21,195 nucleotides of DNA from the IMG/VR virus record IMGVR_UViG_3300032086_003064, positions 1 to 21,195 of that record; one strand, 5' to 3'. Below the pieces are notes generated by a model, which was given only the letters and a program-made list of their open reading frames with translations, did no database searches and was not told the DNA's origin. The DNA is from a virus. The position numbers and the translations under genes are program-made. Positions 7,922-15,293 of this stretch are shown here, piece after piece (the stretch's first letter is position 1; every line of letters starts with the position of its first letter).

Positions 7922-8845
7922 ATGAAAATAATCAGCTATTTAAAATCAGTACCGGAACGTAATAGCAATAAAACAAAAACTGATCTATTAATAAATTATG
8001 CAGAAGGTGCAAAAAAGTTAGGTGACGAAAGTCAAGTACTTGCTATACAAAACTGGCAACCTTCAGACGTAGCTGTAATACAGGGCTGGGTGTATGATAA
8101 TATATCAACTTCGCATCTTAGATTAAGATCAGAAATAATAAAAAATCAGCTAGCAAACAATAGATTTGTTTGCATTGCAGATGCAAATCTTTTTGGCTTT
8201 GTACCTAACAAAAAAGATTTATTTTTAAGATATAGCTTCAATGGCGTATTTCCTAGCACTGGTATTTATTGTGACGATACTGTTGATCCAAATAGATGGA
8301 ATAAAATTAAAAATACGATTAATATAGATATCGAACCGATTAAAAAAGGAAAAACAGTTTTACTTTGTGTTCAACGTAACGGTGGTTGGAGCATGAAAGG
8401 TCTTTCTAATATAGATTGGATATTATCTACGGTAAAAAAGCTACGCATGCATACAGATAGAAAAATTGTAGTTAGATCTCATCCAGGTGACAAACGTGCA
8501 AAAGAATGGCTTAAGGCACCGCAGCTTAGAGAGCTTGATCAACTTAATGCGGTAATAAGCCCCATTGGCACGCCTTTAGAAAACGATTTATTTAAATGTC
8601 ATGCTGTAGTAAATCATAATAGTAGTAGCATTGTAGGACCTATTATAAAAGGTCATCATGCTTTTATCACTGATCCAAAAGACAGTCATTGTGCTGAGGT
8701 AGCAAACACTGATCTAAGTTTGATAGAAAATCCAAACCTATTCGATAGGCAAAAATGGTTGGAAAGAATTAGTATGTTTCATTGGAGTTTGGGAGAACTA
8801 AGCAGCGGCAAATGCTGGAAACATATGAGACAATATTGCAGTTAG
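7922..8845 (+). CDS. Capsule-transferase-like (GT-B-like) protein
   Basis: This encodes 307 aa from the ATG at 7922. A longer in-frame start at 7832 would overlap the fusion gene by 86 bases and adds an unlikely N-terminus, whereas 7922 lies four bases past the previous stop. The C-terminal half carries TDRKIVVRSHPG (178-189) and AVVNHNSSSIVGPIIKGHHAF (228-248), the same pair of blocks seen in the fusion protein and in the protein at 9707. The central EA of the second block is replaced by GP, so activity may be altered. The N-terminal half has the alternating strand/helix look of a Rossmann-like fold. The stop overlaps that of the opposite-strand gene by a few bases. Confidence 0.72.
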   Translation: MKIISYLKSVPERNSNKTKTDLLINYAEGAKKLGDESQVLAIQNWQPSDVAVIQGWVYDNISTSHLRLRSEIIKNQLANNRFVCIADANLFGFVPNKKDLFLRYSFNGVFPSTGIYCDDTVDPNRWNKIKNTINIDIEPIKKGKTVLLCVQRNGGWSMKGLSNIDWILSTVKKLRMHTDRKIVVRSHPGDKRAKEWLKAPQLRELDQLNAVISPIGTPLENDLFKCHAVVNHNSSSIVGPIIKGHHAFITDPKDSHCAEVANTDLSLIENPNLFDRQKWLERISMFHWSLGELSSGKCWKHMRQYCS

Positions 8846-9693
8846 CTATTCCAATATCTTTCTTTTCTGTTTACCATTAAATCTTTAGCTAAACTTTTAC
8901 CTGTATTTTTCCTATCACCTTTCATGTGATCAATCCAAGTACCTAGCACTGTGTTGATTAGTGGGTGTCCTCCGCCCCCTGTTTTAGCTTCTTTTAAGTA
9001 CATATCTGCACTGTAATCTAGGACATTAGGATCACGTTCTTTTATTTTGTTTAATAAATCACCAAACACAAAACTGTCGTGCCATTCTTCTAATTTAAAG
9101 ATACCATTCTCAGCGTCTTCATATACACGTTCAAATTCTTTCAAAAACTTTTGACATGTTTTATCATTTAGATTCATACCGTAAAATCCACACTCGGGCC
9201 ATGTTTGTGAACCTTTACCTCTGCCTACGTATGTCATCCATTTATCGTCGGGTAGTAGATTTTTAAATTGATCGTATGACCATTTAGAATGAACAACAGT
9301 ATCTGCGTCCATCCACACACACCAGTCATATGATTTTTCACATGCATCAAACACTGCGTAGACTTTATTTGCAAAACGCACAGCATCCCATTTAAATGCT
9401 TTATGATAATCTCTAGGTCTTCTAGCTTTTATATCTTCAGGAGGTATTCCATTTGCCTTAGGCACATTGCCCCATTTTTCTTTGAACGCATTTAGTTTAG
9501 GCAATGCTTCTTTTGCGTTAAATACTAATACCTGTGTTGGATCTTTTACAACTGGAGAGCAGTCTTCTGCATATACATAAAGTTGTATACGCTTATCGAC
9601 ATTCTCTTCAAAACTGGTAATAAACTTTTGCCCGTACAAATCTAAGCCAGGCTTGTGAAAAGTGGTAACTACTTTTATATCTTTAAATTGCAT
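8842..9693 (-). CDS. Minus-strand GT-A-type glycosyltransferase-like protein
   Basis: This encodes 283 aa on the minus strand. I place the start at the ATG 9691-9693 (MQFKDIKVVTTFHKPG); the open frame continues further but gives implausible sequence. A GT-A-like core is suggested by VVTTFHKPGLDLYG near the start, and by WCVWMDADTVVH (125-135) with a DxD motif (D129, D131) after a long insertion. Later ECGFYGMN and EEWHDSFVF blocks follow. A nucleotide-sugar-dependent transferase is likely; the acceptor is unknown. Its stop overlaps the convergent gene by four bases and its start lies only 13 bases from the divergent gene at 9707, so it fits exactly between two + strand transferases. No good Shine-Dalgarno is visible. 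Confidence 0.8.
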   Translation of the reverse strand: MQFKDIKVVTTFHKPGLDLYGQKFITSFEENVDKRIQLYVYAEDCSPVVKDPTQVLVFNAKEALPKLNAFKEKWGNVPKANGIPPEDIKARRPRDYHKAFKWDAVRFANKVYAVFDACEKSYDWCVWMDADTVVHSKWSYDQFKNLLPDDKWMTYVGRGKGSQTWPECGFYGMNLNDKTCQKFLKEFERVYEDAENGIFKLEEWHDSFVFGDLLNKIKERDPNVLDYSADMYLKEAKTGGGGHPLINTVLGTWIDHMKGDRKNTGKSLAKDLMVNRKERYWNS

Positions 9694-9706
9694 AAGGTAT
9701 TTAACT

Positions 9707-10552
9707 ATGAAATTTAATCTATGGACAAATAATGGAGCAATGAATAGTAGTCCTGTGTTCAAAGCTTTTGAAATCGGAGCTAAGTCTCTAGGACACGAAG
9801 TTGTACACAACAGTACTGACGGCATAGACGTGATATGGAGTGTGCTGTGGCACGGACGTATGGCACCAAATGAAAAGATTTGGCATAGAGCTAGGCAACA
9901 AAATAAACCTGTAATTGTATTAGAAGTTGGTGTTTTGAATAGAGGCACATATTGGAAAGTCGGCCTAAATGGTATAAACCGCGATGCTTATTTTGCTCCT
10001 ACTGGTTTTGACGGCGCAAGAAAATATATACTAAATTTACAAACAAAGCCGTGGCGAGATAATCAAGACGGAGATATTCTACTTGTTACTCAACATGATA
10101 AAAGTCAACAATGGAAAAACATGCCTTCTATGTCCACGTGGGTTTACGAAACAATAGAAGAAATTAGAGGATATACTGATAGACAAATCACAGTACGATC
10201 ACATCCTCGGTGCAGACTTTCAGGCCTGCAATTTGAGTTTAAAAATGTCAGAGTGCAAGAGCCAAAAAAGTTAGACGGAACTTATGATGATTTTGATTTT
10301 AATTGCAGGAAGTCATGGGCAGTAGTAAATTGGTCAAGCAATCCTGCGATAGAAGCTGCTATTCAAGGTATACCTGTGTTTGTAGGTCCTAGTAGTTTAG
10401 CATACGAAGTAGGTAATCATAGCTACAGTACAATAGAAAATCCGTTAACACCTGACAGGACACAATGGTTAAATGATTATGCTCACAAAGAATATTCTGT
10501 TCCGGAAATACAAGCAGGCATACCTATAATATACTTGACAGAACGTCTTTAA
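9707..10552 (+). CDS. Capsule-transferase-like (GT-B-like) protein
   Basis: This encodes 281 aa from ATG 9707, chosen because AAGG (9694-9697) precedes it by nine bases and because the earlier in-frame ATG (9662) runs into the divergent gene. The N-terminus MKFNLWTNNGAMNSSPVF resembles a nucleotide-binding loop region. Residues 157-167 TDRQITVRSHP and 207-226 (VVNWSSN then PAIEAAIQGIP) match the capsule polysaccharide biosynthesis pattern, in which a conserved HP is followed by an nSsxxxEAxxxGxPv block. It is the cleanest of the three copies in this window. A KDO- or other sugar-transferase role is inferred from these motifs and from the KDO genes further on. Confidence 0.78.
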   Translation: MKFNLWTNNGAMNSSPVFKAFEIGAKSLGHEVVHNSTDGIDVIWSVLWHGRMAPNEKIWHRARQQNKPVIVLEVGVLNRGTYWKVGLNGINRDAYFAPTGFDGARKYILNLQTKPWRDNQDGDILLVTQHDKSQQWKNMPSMSTWVYETIEEIRGYTDRQITVRSHPRCRLSGLQFEFKNVRVQEPKKLDGTYDDFDFNCRKSWAVVNWSSNPAIEAAIQGIPVFVGPSSLAYEVGNHSYSTIENPLTPDRTQWLNDYAHKEYSVPEIQAGIPIIYLTERL

Positions 10553-10563
10553 TAAATTATTAT
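10535..10563 (+). promoter_or_regulatory. Consensus sigma-70 promoter abutting the next start codon
   Basis: TTGACA (10535-10540), a 17-base spacer and TATTAT (10558-10563, five of six) form a strong promoter. The -35 box lies inside the last codons of the preceding gene. Transcription would begin around 10570, at the ATG of the next gene (10569), giving a leaderless or nearly leaderless message. It probably drives the HARP-like protein and uvsW early. Confidence 0.68.
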
Positions 10564-10568
10564 AAAGA

Positions 10569-11567
10569 ATGTTTTTAGAACAACTGATTAGTAAGGCTAG
10601 CGAAGACGAGTCTGTAACCGACAACCATAGACAATTATTTAAAAGTTTATGTGTACAGGTTTATAGAAAAAGTCGTGCACTTACAGACAATCAACTAGAG
10701 CTAGCATTAACAAAATTAAAAACTTATTCTAAATACAAAGACGCATCCGAGTTGCCTTTGGAATTTCCGATTAGATTTATTGATAGATCTCGCTATGTAA
10801 AATTTACTCAAGATAAAATTATTGTGAGATTTGTTTTTAATAAAAAACTTATTAATTTTATAGAACTAGCAAAACAATGGCTAGTAAGTAAAAACAAAAT
10901 AGATAATACATACACGTATAAATTTACAGATCAAAGCTGTTTTGAAATAGTTAATATACTACAACACCATAATTTTGAAATAGCACCCGAGTTAACTCAG
11001 CGATGTGTAGAATTGCAGAAAATAAAAAATGATCCTACTAGTTATGTGCCAGGACTTTATAATTACGAAATCAAAAACCTTCCGCTAGATGCTGTTAATT
11101 TTTATACTAGTAAGTACGGTGCTCCGTCAAATGAAAATTTACACATGTACATAGATCGAAAACAACGAATAGGTCTTGAAATTATAGATACAACTTTTAA
11201 TTCTAACGACAAATACTTAGAAAAAATTGTCAATAGAAAATCAAGATTTGTTTATATTTCGCCTTCCGACTCAATAAAAGAAATAGCAAAAACCTTAAAT
11301 AAACTTAACAGAGATAAAATTTTGTTTGTTCATGATTATAATTTCTTTGATGATCTCACTGACGAAGCTTTTAAAATACGAGATGAGTTAGAAACTACCT
11401 ATACAGGTGAAATAACTATGCAACTTAATTTAGAACAAGATACAAAAACAGAAACAATATTTGCACTATATCCACGAACTAAAGGTTGGTTTAGAAAATT
11501 TCCGTTATCTGATTTAATTATATGTTATAATAATTCAGGCTTTCCATTATTAGAGACAATAGAGTAA
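10569..11567 (+). CDS. Uncharacterised protein with a HARP-like segment, upstream of UvsW
   Basis: This encodes 332 aa. I do not recognise a named family. Residues ~83-142 (KIIVRFVFNKKLINFIELAK followed by YTYKFTDQSCFEIVNILQHHNFEIAPEL) have the spacing of a HARP-type domain: a beta strand, a helix with a lysine-rich end, an aromatic strand, then helix and a PxL ending. HARP domains accompany SNF2-type annealing helicases such as SMARCAL1. The C-terminal ~150 residues contain a strand-rich segment with RFVYISPSDS and KILFVHDYNFFDD but no helicase motifs. The gene lies three bases before uvsW and is probably co-transcribed, so a partner of the helicase is an attractive guess. Only weak ribosome-binding sequence precedes the ATG. 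Confidence 0.78.
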   Translation: MFLEQLISKASEDESVTDNHRQLFKSLCVQVYRKSRALTDNQLELALTKLKTYSKYKDASELPLEFPIRFIDRSRYVKFTQDKIIVRFVFNKKLINFIELAKQWLVSKNKIDNTYTYKFTDQSCFEIVNILQHHNFEIAPELTQRCVELQKIKNDPTSYVPGLYNYEIKNLPLDAVNFYTSKYGAPSNENLHMYIDRKQRIGLEIIDTTFNSNDKYLEKIVNRKSRFVYISPSDSIKEIAKTLNKLNRDKILFVHDYNFFDDLTDEAFKIRDELETTYTGEITMQLNLEQDTKTETIFALYPRTKGWFRKFPLSDLIICYNNSGFPLLETIE

Positions 11568-11570
11568 AAT

Positions 11571-13034
11571 ATGCCAACATGTAAACTTATAATTCAGGAT
11601 GAAGTAAACATCAAGCTCGAAGGTCTTGAGGTAGATATACGACGTAAACTAGCTAATGCTTTAAAGTTTGAAGTACCGTATGCTAGATATATGCCGCAAT
11701 ACAAATTAGGAAGATGGGACGGCAAGGTAGCATTCTTTGGCATCGGCGGTACTGGATATGTAAATCATCTTGATACTATCACAAAAGTACTTGCTGATAA
11801 TAAAGTTACAATTACAGAAATTGATGATCAACGTCATTCCATACAACTTGACTTTGCACAAGTTACAGATCGCTATTGGGCCGATAAAGGTATTGTATGG
11901 CCAAAAGGACATCCTGCAGAAGGCGAAGAAGTTATTCTACGTGACTATCAAGTAGAAGCAATTAACAACTTTGCAAACAATCCACAGAGCTTGCAACAGA
12001 TTGCAACTGGTGCAGGTAAAACCATTACAACTGCTACACTATCACACATGAGTGAAAAGTATGGACGCAGTTTGGTAATTGTTCCAAATAAATCACTCGT
12101 TACGCAAACAGAAGAAGATTATATCAATTGTGGACTAGATGTTGGCGTTTATTTTGGAGACCGAAAAGAGTTAGGTAAGACCCACACCATTTGTACTTGG
12201 CAAAGTTTAAATATATTAGACAAAAAACATAAAGACGGAAAAGCTGTGCTATCACTAGCTGAATTTTTGGATGGTGTTAGCACTGTAATTGTAGACGAAG
12301 TGCATCAAGCAAAAGCAGAAGTTTTAAAAAACTTATTGACTCGTAATTTAAAAAATGCACCAATACGTTGGGGACTTACTGGTACTGTGCCTAAAGAACC
12401 TTTTGAATTTGAAAGTATACACGCAAGCTTAGGTCCTGTAGTTGGACAAATTACTGCTAAGGAGTTACAAGACAAAGGCGTGTTATCTAATTGTCATGTA
12501 AATGTAGTGCAGTTAAAAGACCCAGTAGCTTATAATGATTATCAAACTGAATTAAAATACTTGACAACAAATGAAAAACGTATACAATATATAGCAAGTA
12601 TACTTAACAGTGTGAAAGAGTCAGGCAACACACTAATACTAGTAGACAGAATTTCAGCAGGAAAAATGTTGCAAGACCTCATCCCAGGCAGTGTATTTGT
12701 TAAGGGGGATGTAAAATTAAAAGATCGAAAGGAAGCTTACGATGAAATCAATGAAGGAACTAATCACGTTGTTATTGCAACTTACGGGGTTGCGGCTGTG
12801 GGAATTAACATACCTCGTATTTTTAATCTTGTGCTCATTGAGCCTGGCAAGAGTTTTGTTAGGGTAATTCAGAGTATAGGACGTGGTGTACGTAAAGCAA
12901 AAGATAAAGACTTTGTACAGATTTGGGATATAACTAGTACTTGCAAGTTTGCAAAAAGACACTTAACACAACGTAAGAAATTTTATAAAGAAGCAGAATA
13001 TCCCTATAGTATAGAAAAACAAGACTGGACTTAA
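11571..13034 (+). CDS. uvsW: UvsW superfamily 2 DNA/RNA-DNA helicase
   Basis: This encodes 487 aa, a normal UvsW length. In T4, UvsW unwinds R-loops and branched DNA, promotes fork regression and shifts replication from origin- to recombination-dependent initiation. Motifs are LRDYQ (123-127, Q-like), Walker A ATGAGKT (145-151), DEVH box (242-245), motif III LTGT (269-272), motif V-like YGVAAVGINIPR (405-416) and motif VI IQSIGRGVRK (433-442). The first ~115 residues correspond to the small N-terminal DNA-binding domain of UvsW (ARYMPQYKLGRWDGKVAFF). It follows the HARP-like gene by three bases and precedes a GTG-started gene by one base. Confidence 0.95.
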   Translation: MPTCKLIIQDEVNIKLEGLEVDIRRKLANALKFEVPYARYMPQYKLGRWDGKVAFFGIGGTGYVNHLDTITKVLADNKVTITEIDDQRHSIQLDFAQVTDRYWADKGIVWPKGHPAEGEEVILRDYQVEAINNFANNPQSLQQIATGAGKTITTATLSHMSEKYGRSLVIVPNKSLVTQTEEDYINCGLDVGVYFGDRKELGKTHTICTWQSLNILDKKHKDGKAVLSLAEFLDGVSTVIVDEVHQAKAEVLKNLLTRNLKNAPIRWGLTGTVPKEPFEFESIHASLGPVVGQITAKELQDKGVLSNCHVNVVQLKDPVAYNDYQTELKYLTTNEKRIQYIASILNSVKESGNTLILVDRISAGKMLQDLIPGSVFVKGDVKLKDRKEAYDEINEGTNHVVIATYGVAAVGINIPRIFNLVLIEPGKSFVRVIQSIGRGVRKAKDKDFVQIWDITSTCKFAKRHLTQRKKFYKEAEYPYSIEKQDWT

Positions 13035-13035
13035 C

Positions 13036-13545
13036 GTGCAAATACTAACATTAGATAACAAATATTTTAGTTTGAATCAATTACCTAATGACGAAATCGA
13101 AGACGATATACGATTTAGTATATTAGATAATTCAAACACAGCAGAGCCAGATTTCTTTTTCTTGCCATTGATATTTGTTGAGTCTTTTAATTCTCCTGCA
13201 ATGGAACTTGAAATAGACGGTAATAAATTCATTATGCCTTTGGACTGGAATATATTAGTTGGTGATCCGATGGCAGGCAATGACTTAGAAATATTACCGC
13301 TAACAAGTATTAATGACAGGGGGTTCGAAGCGTTTATTTTTAATCCGTTATCCAGTTATACTCACAAATTTCTTAATGTAACAATTACAAACATATATAA
13401 TGATGTAAAATGGTATTTTCCTAAAACAAAAAATGCTCAGCTCCTAACGATTCCGATTGAAAAAACAGACGAACCAAGGTGTGCATATTTTATTAGGGAA
13501 ATAAACAGACAAAGTGAAACTTTACAGTTACACAATTTGCTATAA
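13036..13545 (+). CDS. Conserved phage protein of unknown function (GTG start)
   Basis: This encodes 169 aa starting at GTG 13036, one base after uvsW, so it is probably translated by coupling since no clear Shine-Dalgarno is visible. The protein is beta-rich and acidic: FFFLPLIFVESFNSP (40-54), MELEIDGNKFIMPLDWNILVGDP (56-78), then KWYFPKTKNAQLLTIPI near the C-terminus. I recall similar short proteins in marine T4-like phages but can name no function. No transmembrane segment, despite the hydrophobic stretch at 40-48. It ends the recombination part of the window; the cupin gene follows 11 bases later. Confidence 0.72.
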   Translation: MQILTLDNKYFSLNQLPNDEIEDDIRFSILDNSNTAEPDFFFLPLIFVESFNSPAMELEIDGNKFIMPLDWNILVGDPMAGNDLEILPLTSINDRGFEAFIFNPLSSYTHKFLNVTITNIYNDVKWYFPKTKNAQLLTIPIEKTDEPRCAYFIREINRQSETLQLHNLL

Positions 13546-13556
13546 AGGAAAAATAC

Positions 13557-13922
13557 ATGGGAATTAAAGCTGGAAAGATTTGGGGTAATACCGAATTAAT
13601 ACATGCTAACGGTGTATTAGAATTCCATCGTATAGAATTCAAAGCAGGATACAAGTGTTCAGAACACGAACACAAGTTTAAATGGAACGGCTTCTATGTC
13701 GAGTCGGGCGAAATGTTAGTTAGAGTATGGCAAGACGACGATCAAGAAGGTTTAGTTGATGAAACAATTTTAAAGGCAGGAGACTTTACCCAAGTCAAGC
13801 CAGGAAAGATTCATCAGTTCCAAGGTTTAAAAGATGGCGTAGCTTTTGAACTTTATTGGGCTGAATTTGCCCATGATGATATTGTACGTCGCACAATTGG
13901 AACACACGTAATAAGGGAATAA
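13557..13922 (+). CDS. Single-domain cupin
   Basis: This encodes 121 aa with AAAGGA (13544-13549) before the ATG. It is a small beta-barrel cupin: motif 1 is HEH (37-39) in GYKCSEHEHK with E49 in YVESGEM following, and motif 2 is GDFTQVKPGKIHQF (75-88) with H86. These residues form the usual His/His/Glu/His metal site. Cupins of this size are often sugar-phosphate or nucleotide-sugar isomerases, epimerases or small-molecule oxygenases. Lying upstream of kdsA and kdsB, it might act on a pentose- or hexose-phosphate feeding KDO synthesis, for example in place of the missing arabinose-5-phosphate isomerase. That assignment is inference only. Confidence 0.82.
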   Translation: MGIKAGKIWGNTELIHANGVLEFHRIEFKAGYKCSEHEHKFKWNGFYVESGEMLVRVWQDDDQEGLVDETILKAGDFTQVKPGKIHQFQGLKDGVAFELYWAEFAHDDIVRRTIGTHVIRE

Positions 13923-13925
13923 AAA

Positions 13926-14264
13926 ATGTTACAATGGTTATATGATATTTTAGGTATCAATCGTCAAGCAGTAAAAGCAAAAGTTGCAGAAAAACGTGCT
14001 GCTGTTAAAGAAAAAATTTCTGATGTAAAAGCTACTGTAAAAGAAGAAGTAAGTGGCACAATGTCAGAAGTAAAGTCAAAAGTAGCTGCTAAGAAAACAG
14101 CAGTAAAAGCAAAAGTAGCTGATGCAAAATCAAAAGCTACTGATTTTGCTTCGATGAAAAAAGCAGATCTTGTTGCTGAAGCAAAGAAGCAAAAAATTAA
14201 AGTAGCTGCATCAGCAAGTAAAGCAGCTATAATTGCTGAACTTGAAAAAAAGATAAATGGTTGA
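13926..14264 (+). CDS. Lysine/alanine-rich histone-H1-like protein with SAP/HeH-like C-terminus
   Basis: This encodes 112 aa, starting four bases after the cupin stop. After a short hydrophobic head (MLQWLYDILGI), residues ~15-75 are an imperfect helical repeat of Ala, Val, Lys and Glu built on AVKAKVA-type units, which recurs at about 15-21 and 58-64. This is like histone-H1-type or apolipoprotein/LEA-type helices. Residues ~77-110 (MKKADLVAEAKKQKIKV then SKAAIIAELEKK) resemble a SAP, HeH or Rho-N helix-extended loop-helix, a small nucleic-acid-binding fold. A DNA- or RNA-binding role is plausible. The hydrophobic head could instead anchor it to a membrane. I cannot name a characterised homologue. 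Confidence 0.78.
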   Translation: MLQWLYDILGINRQAVKAKVAEKRAAVKEKISDVKATVKEEVSGTMSEVKSKVAAKKTAVKAKVADAKSKATDFASMKKADLVAEAKKQKIKVAASASKAAIIAELEKKING

Positions 14265-14520
14265 CTACATTACCGGACAAGCTTTAATTTATGAGCGAGT
14301 TGACGGTGTAGTATATGCACGATATCGAGATCCCCCTTATAATCATCAACCTCGTTGGATTATAGGCGGGGATGCTGATGCTGTTGCTAAAGCAAAAGGA
14401 TCGTTTTTGTCTTGGAATGATTTTGAAGCTATGAATAAGTTAGCAAAAGAACATCCAGCACTTAAAAAACAAATGTCTAAACTTTTAGATTTATATTTCC
14501 TTATAAAGGATAATCAATGA
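14257..14520 (+). CDS. Small conserved phage protein of unknown function
   Basis: This encodes 87 aa, overlapping the previous gene by eight bases and the next by four (ATGA), so it is embedded in a translationally coupled run. The N-terminal half (YITGQALIYERVDGVVYARYRDPP, about 4-27) looks like a beta hairpin, with PRWIIGGD following. The C-terminal half is helical (FEAMNKLAKEHPALKKQMSKLLD). No catalytic motif is visible. Similar short proteins occur in marine T4-like phages as far as I recall. There is no basis for a function. Confidence 0.7.
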   Translation: MVDYITGQALIYERVDGVVYARYRDPPYNHQPRWIIGGDADAVAKAKGSFLSWNDFEAMNKLAKEHPALKKQMSKLLDLYFLIKDNQ

Positions 14521-15293
14521 AAATTATAGCAGGACCGTGTCAACACGAAAGCCTTGAACACAGCACAATGATTGCCAAACACTGTAAGTCAGTGTGCGAT
14601 GATCTAGGCATTGACTATTATTTCAAAGCTAGCTTTGATAAAGCAAACAGGACAAGTGCTAACGGTAAGCGTGGTCGTGGCATGCAACGCACTATGGACG
14701 ACTTTGTACAAATAAAAGAAAATCTTGATGTTAAGATTCTTACTGACTTTCATAGTGTGTTTGAAATTCATGCATGGCGAGGTGTCGACGAATGGTATAA
14801 TGCTATAGATGTAATTCAAATTCCTGCGTTTTTATGTAGGCAAACAGACTTAATTACAACCGCTTGTAATTCAGGAAAAATTGTTAACATTAAAAAAGGA
14901 CAATTCTTAGCACCATGGGATGTTGAAGGTATATTATCAAAAACCAAAAGTGCTAACGAAGTATGGATAACTGAAAGAGGAACAAGTTTTGGATATAACA
15001 CTTTGGTGGTTGATTTCACTGGTATACTTTACATGCTTGAGCACTACAACAATCCTATTGTATTTGATGTTACCCACTCAGTACAGAAACCAGGTGGTAA
15101 AGGCTCAAGCTCGGGTGGTAACAGGAATTTTGTTGCTCCACTTTCCCGCGGCGCTGCTGCTATGGGCGTGGACAACTTTTTCCTAGAAGTCCATGATGAC
15201 CCTGATAATGCACCTAGTGATGGTCCTAATATGATACGTCTTGATAACTTTGAAACAGTTATTAAGGACATTAAGGATAGCTATCGTGAATAA
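14517..15293 (+). CDS. kdsA: KDO-8-phosphate synthase (metal-dependent type)
   Basis: This encodes 258 aa. It condenses phosphoenolpyruvate with arabinose-5-phosphate to form 3-deoxy-D-manno-octulosonate-8-phosphate, the first committed step to KDO. Diagnostic blocks are IIAGPCQHES (3-12), YFKASFDKANRTS (35-47) and FDVTHSVQKPGG (183-194). They are followed by LEVHDDPDNAPSDGPN (223-238). C8, H187, E224 and D235 fit the metal ligands of class II (metal-dependent) enzymes such as that of Aquifex; class I enzymes have Asn in place of the Cys. It is about 20 residues shorter than typical bacterial enzymes but keeps all key motifs. AAAGGA at 14505-14510 gives its ribosome-binding site, and it overlaps kdsB by eight bases. 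Confidence 0.94.
   Translation: MKIIAGPCQHESLEHSTMIAKHCKSVCDDLGIDYYFKASFDKANRTSANGKRGRGMQRTMDDFVQIKENLDVKILTDFHSVFEIHAWRGVDEWYNAIDVIQIPAFLCRQTDLITTACNSGKIVNIKKGQFLAPWDVEGILSKTKSANEVWITERGTSFGYNTLVVDFTGILYMLEHYNNPIVFDVTHSVQKPGGKGSSSGGNRNFVAPLSRGAAAMGVDNFFLEVHDDPDNAPSDGPNMIRLDNFETVIKDIKDSYRE

Noticed and set aside
9694-9948. Long N-terminal extension of the minus-strand glycosyltransferase
   Set aside because: The extra ~85 residues are Cys/Leu-rich, unlike the rest, and lie antisense to the well-supported gene at 9707.
13557-13922. Cupin as arabinose-5-phosphate isomerase
   Set aside because: The metal site is visible but nothing in the sequence fixes the substrate; known KdsD enzymes are of the SIS fold.
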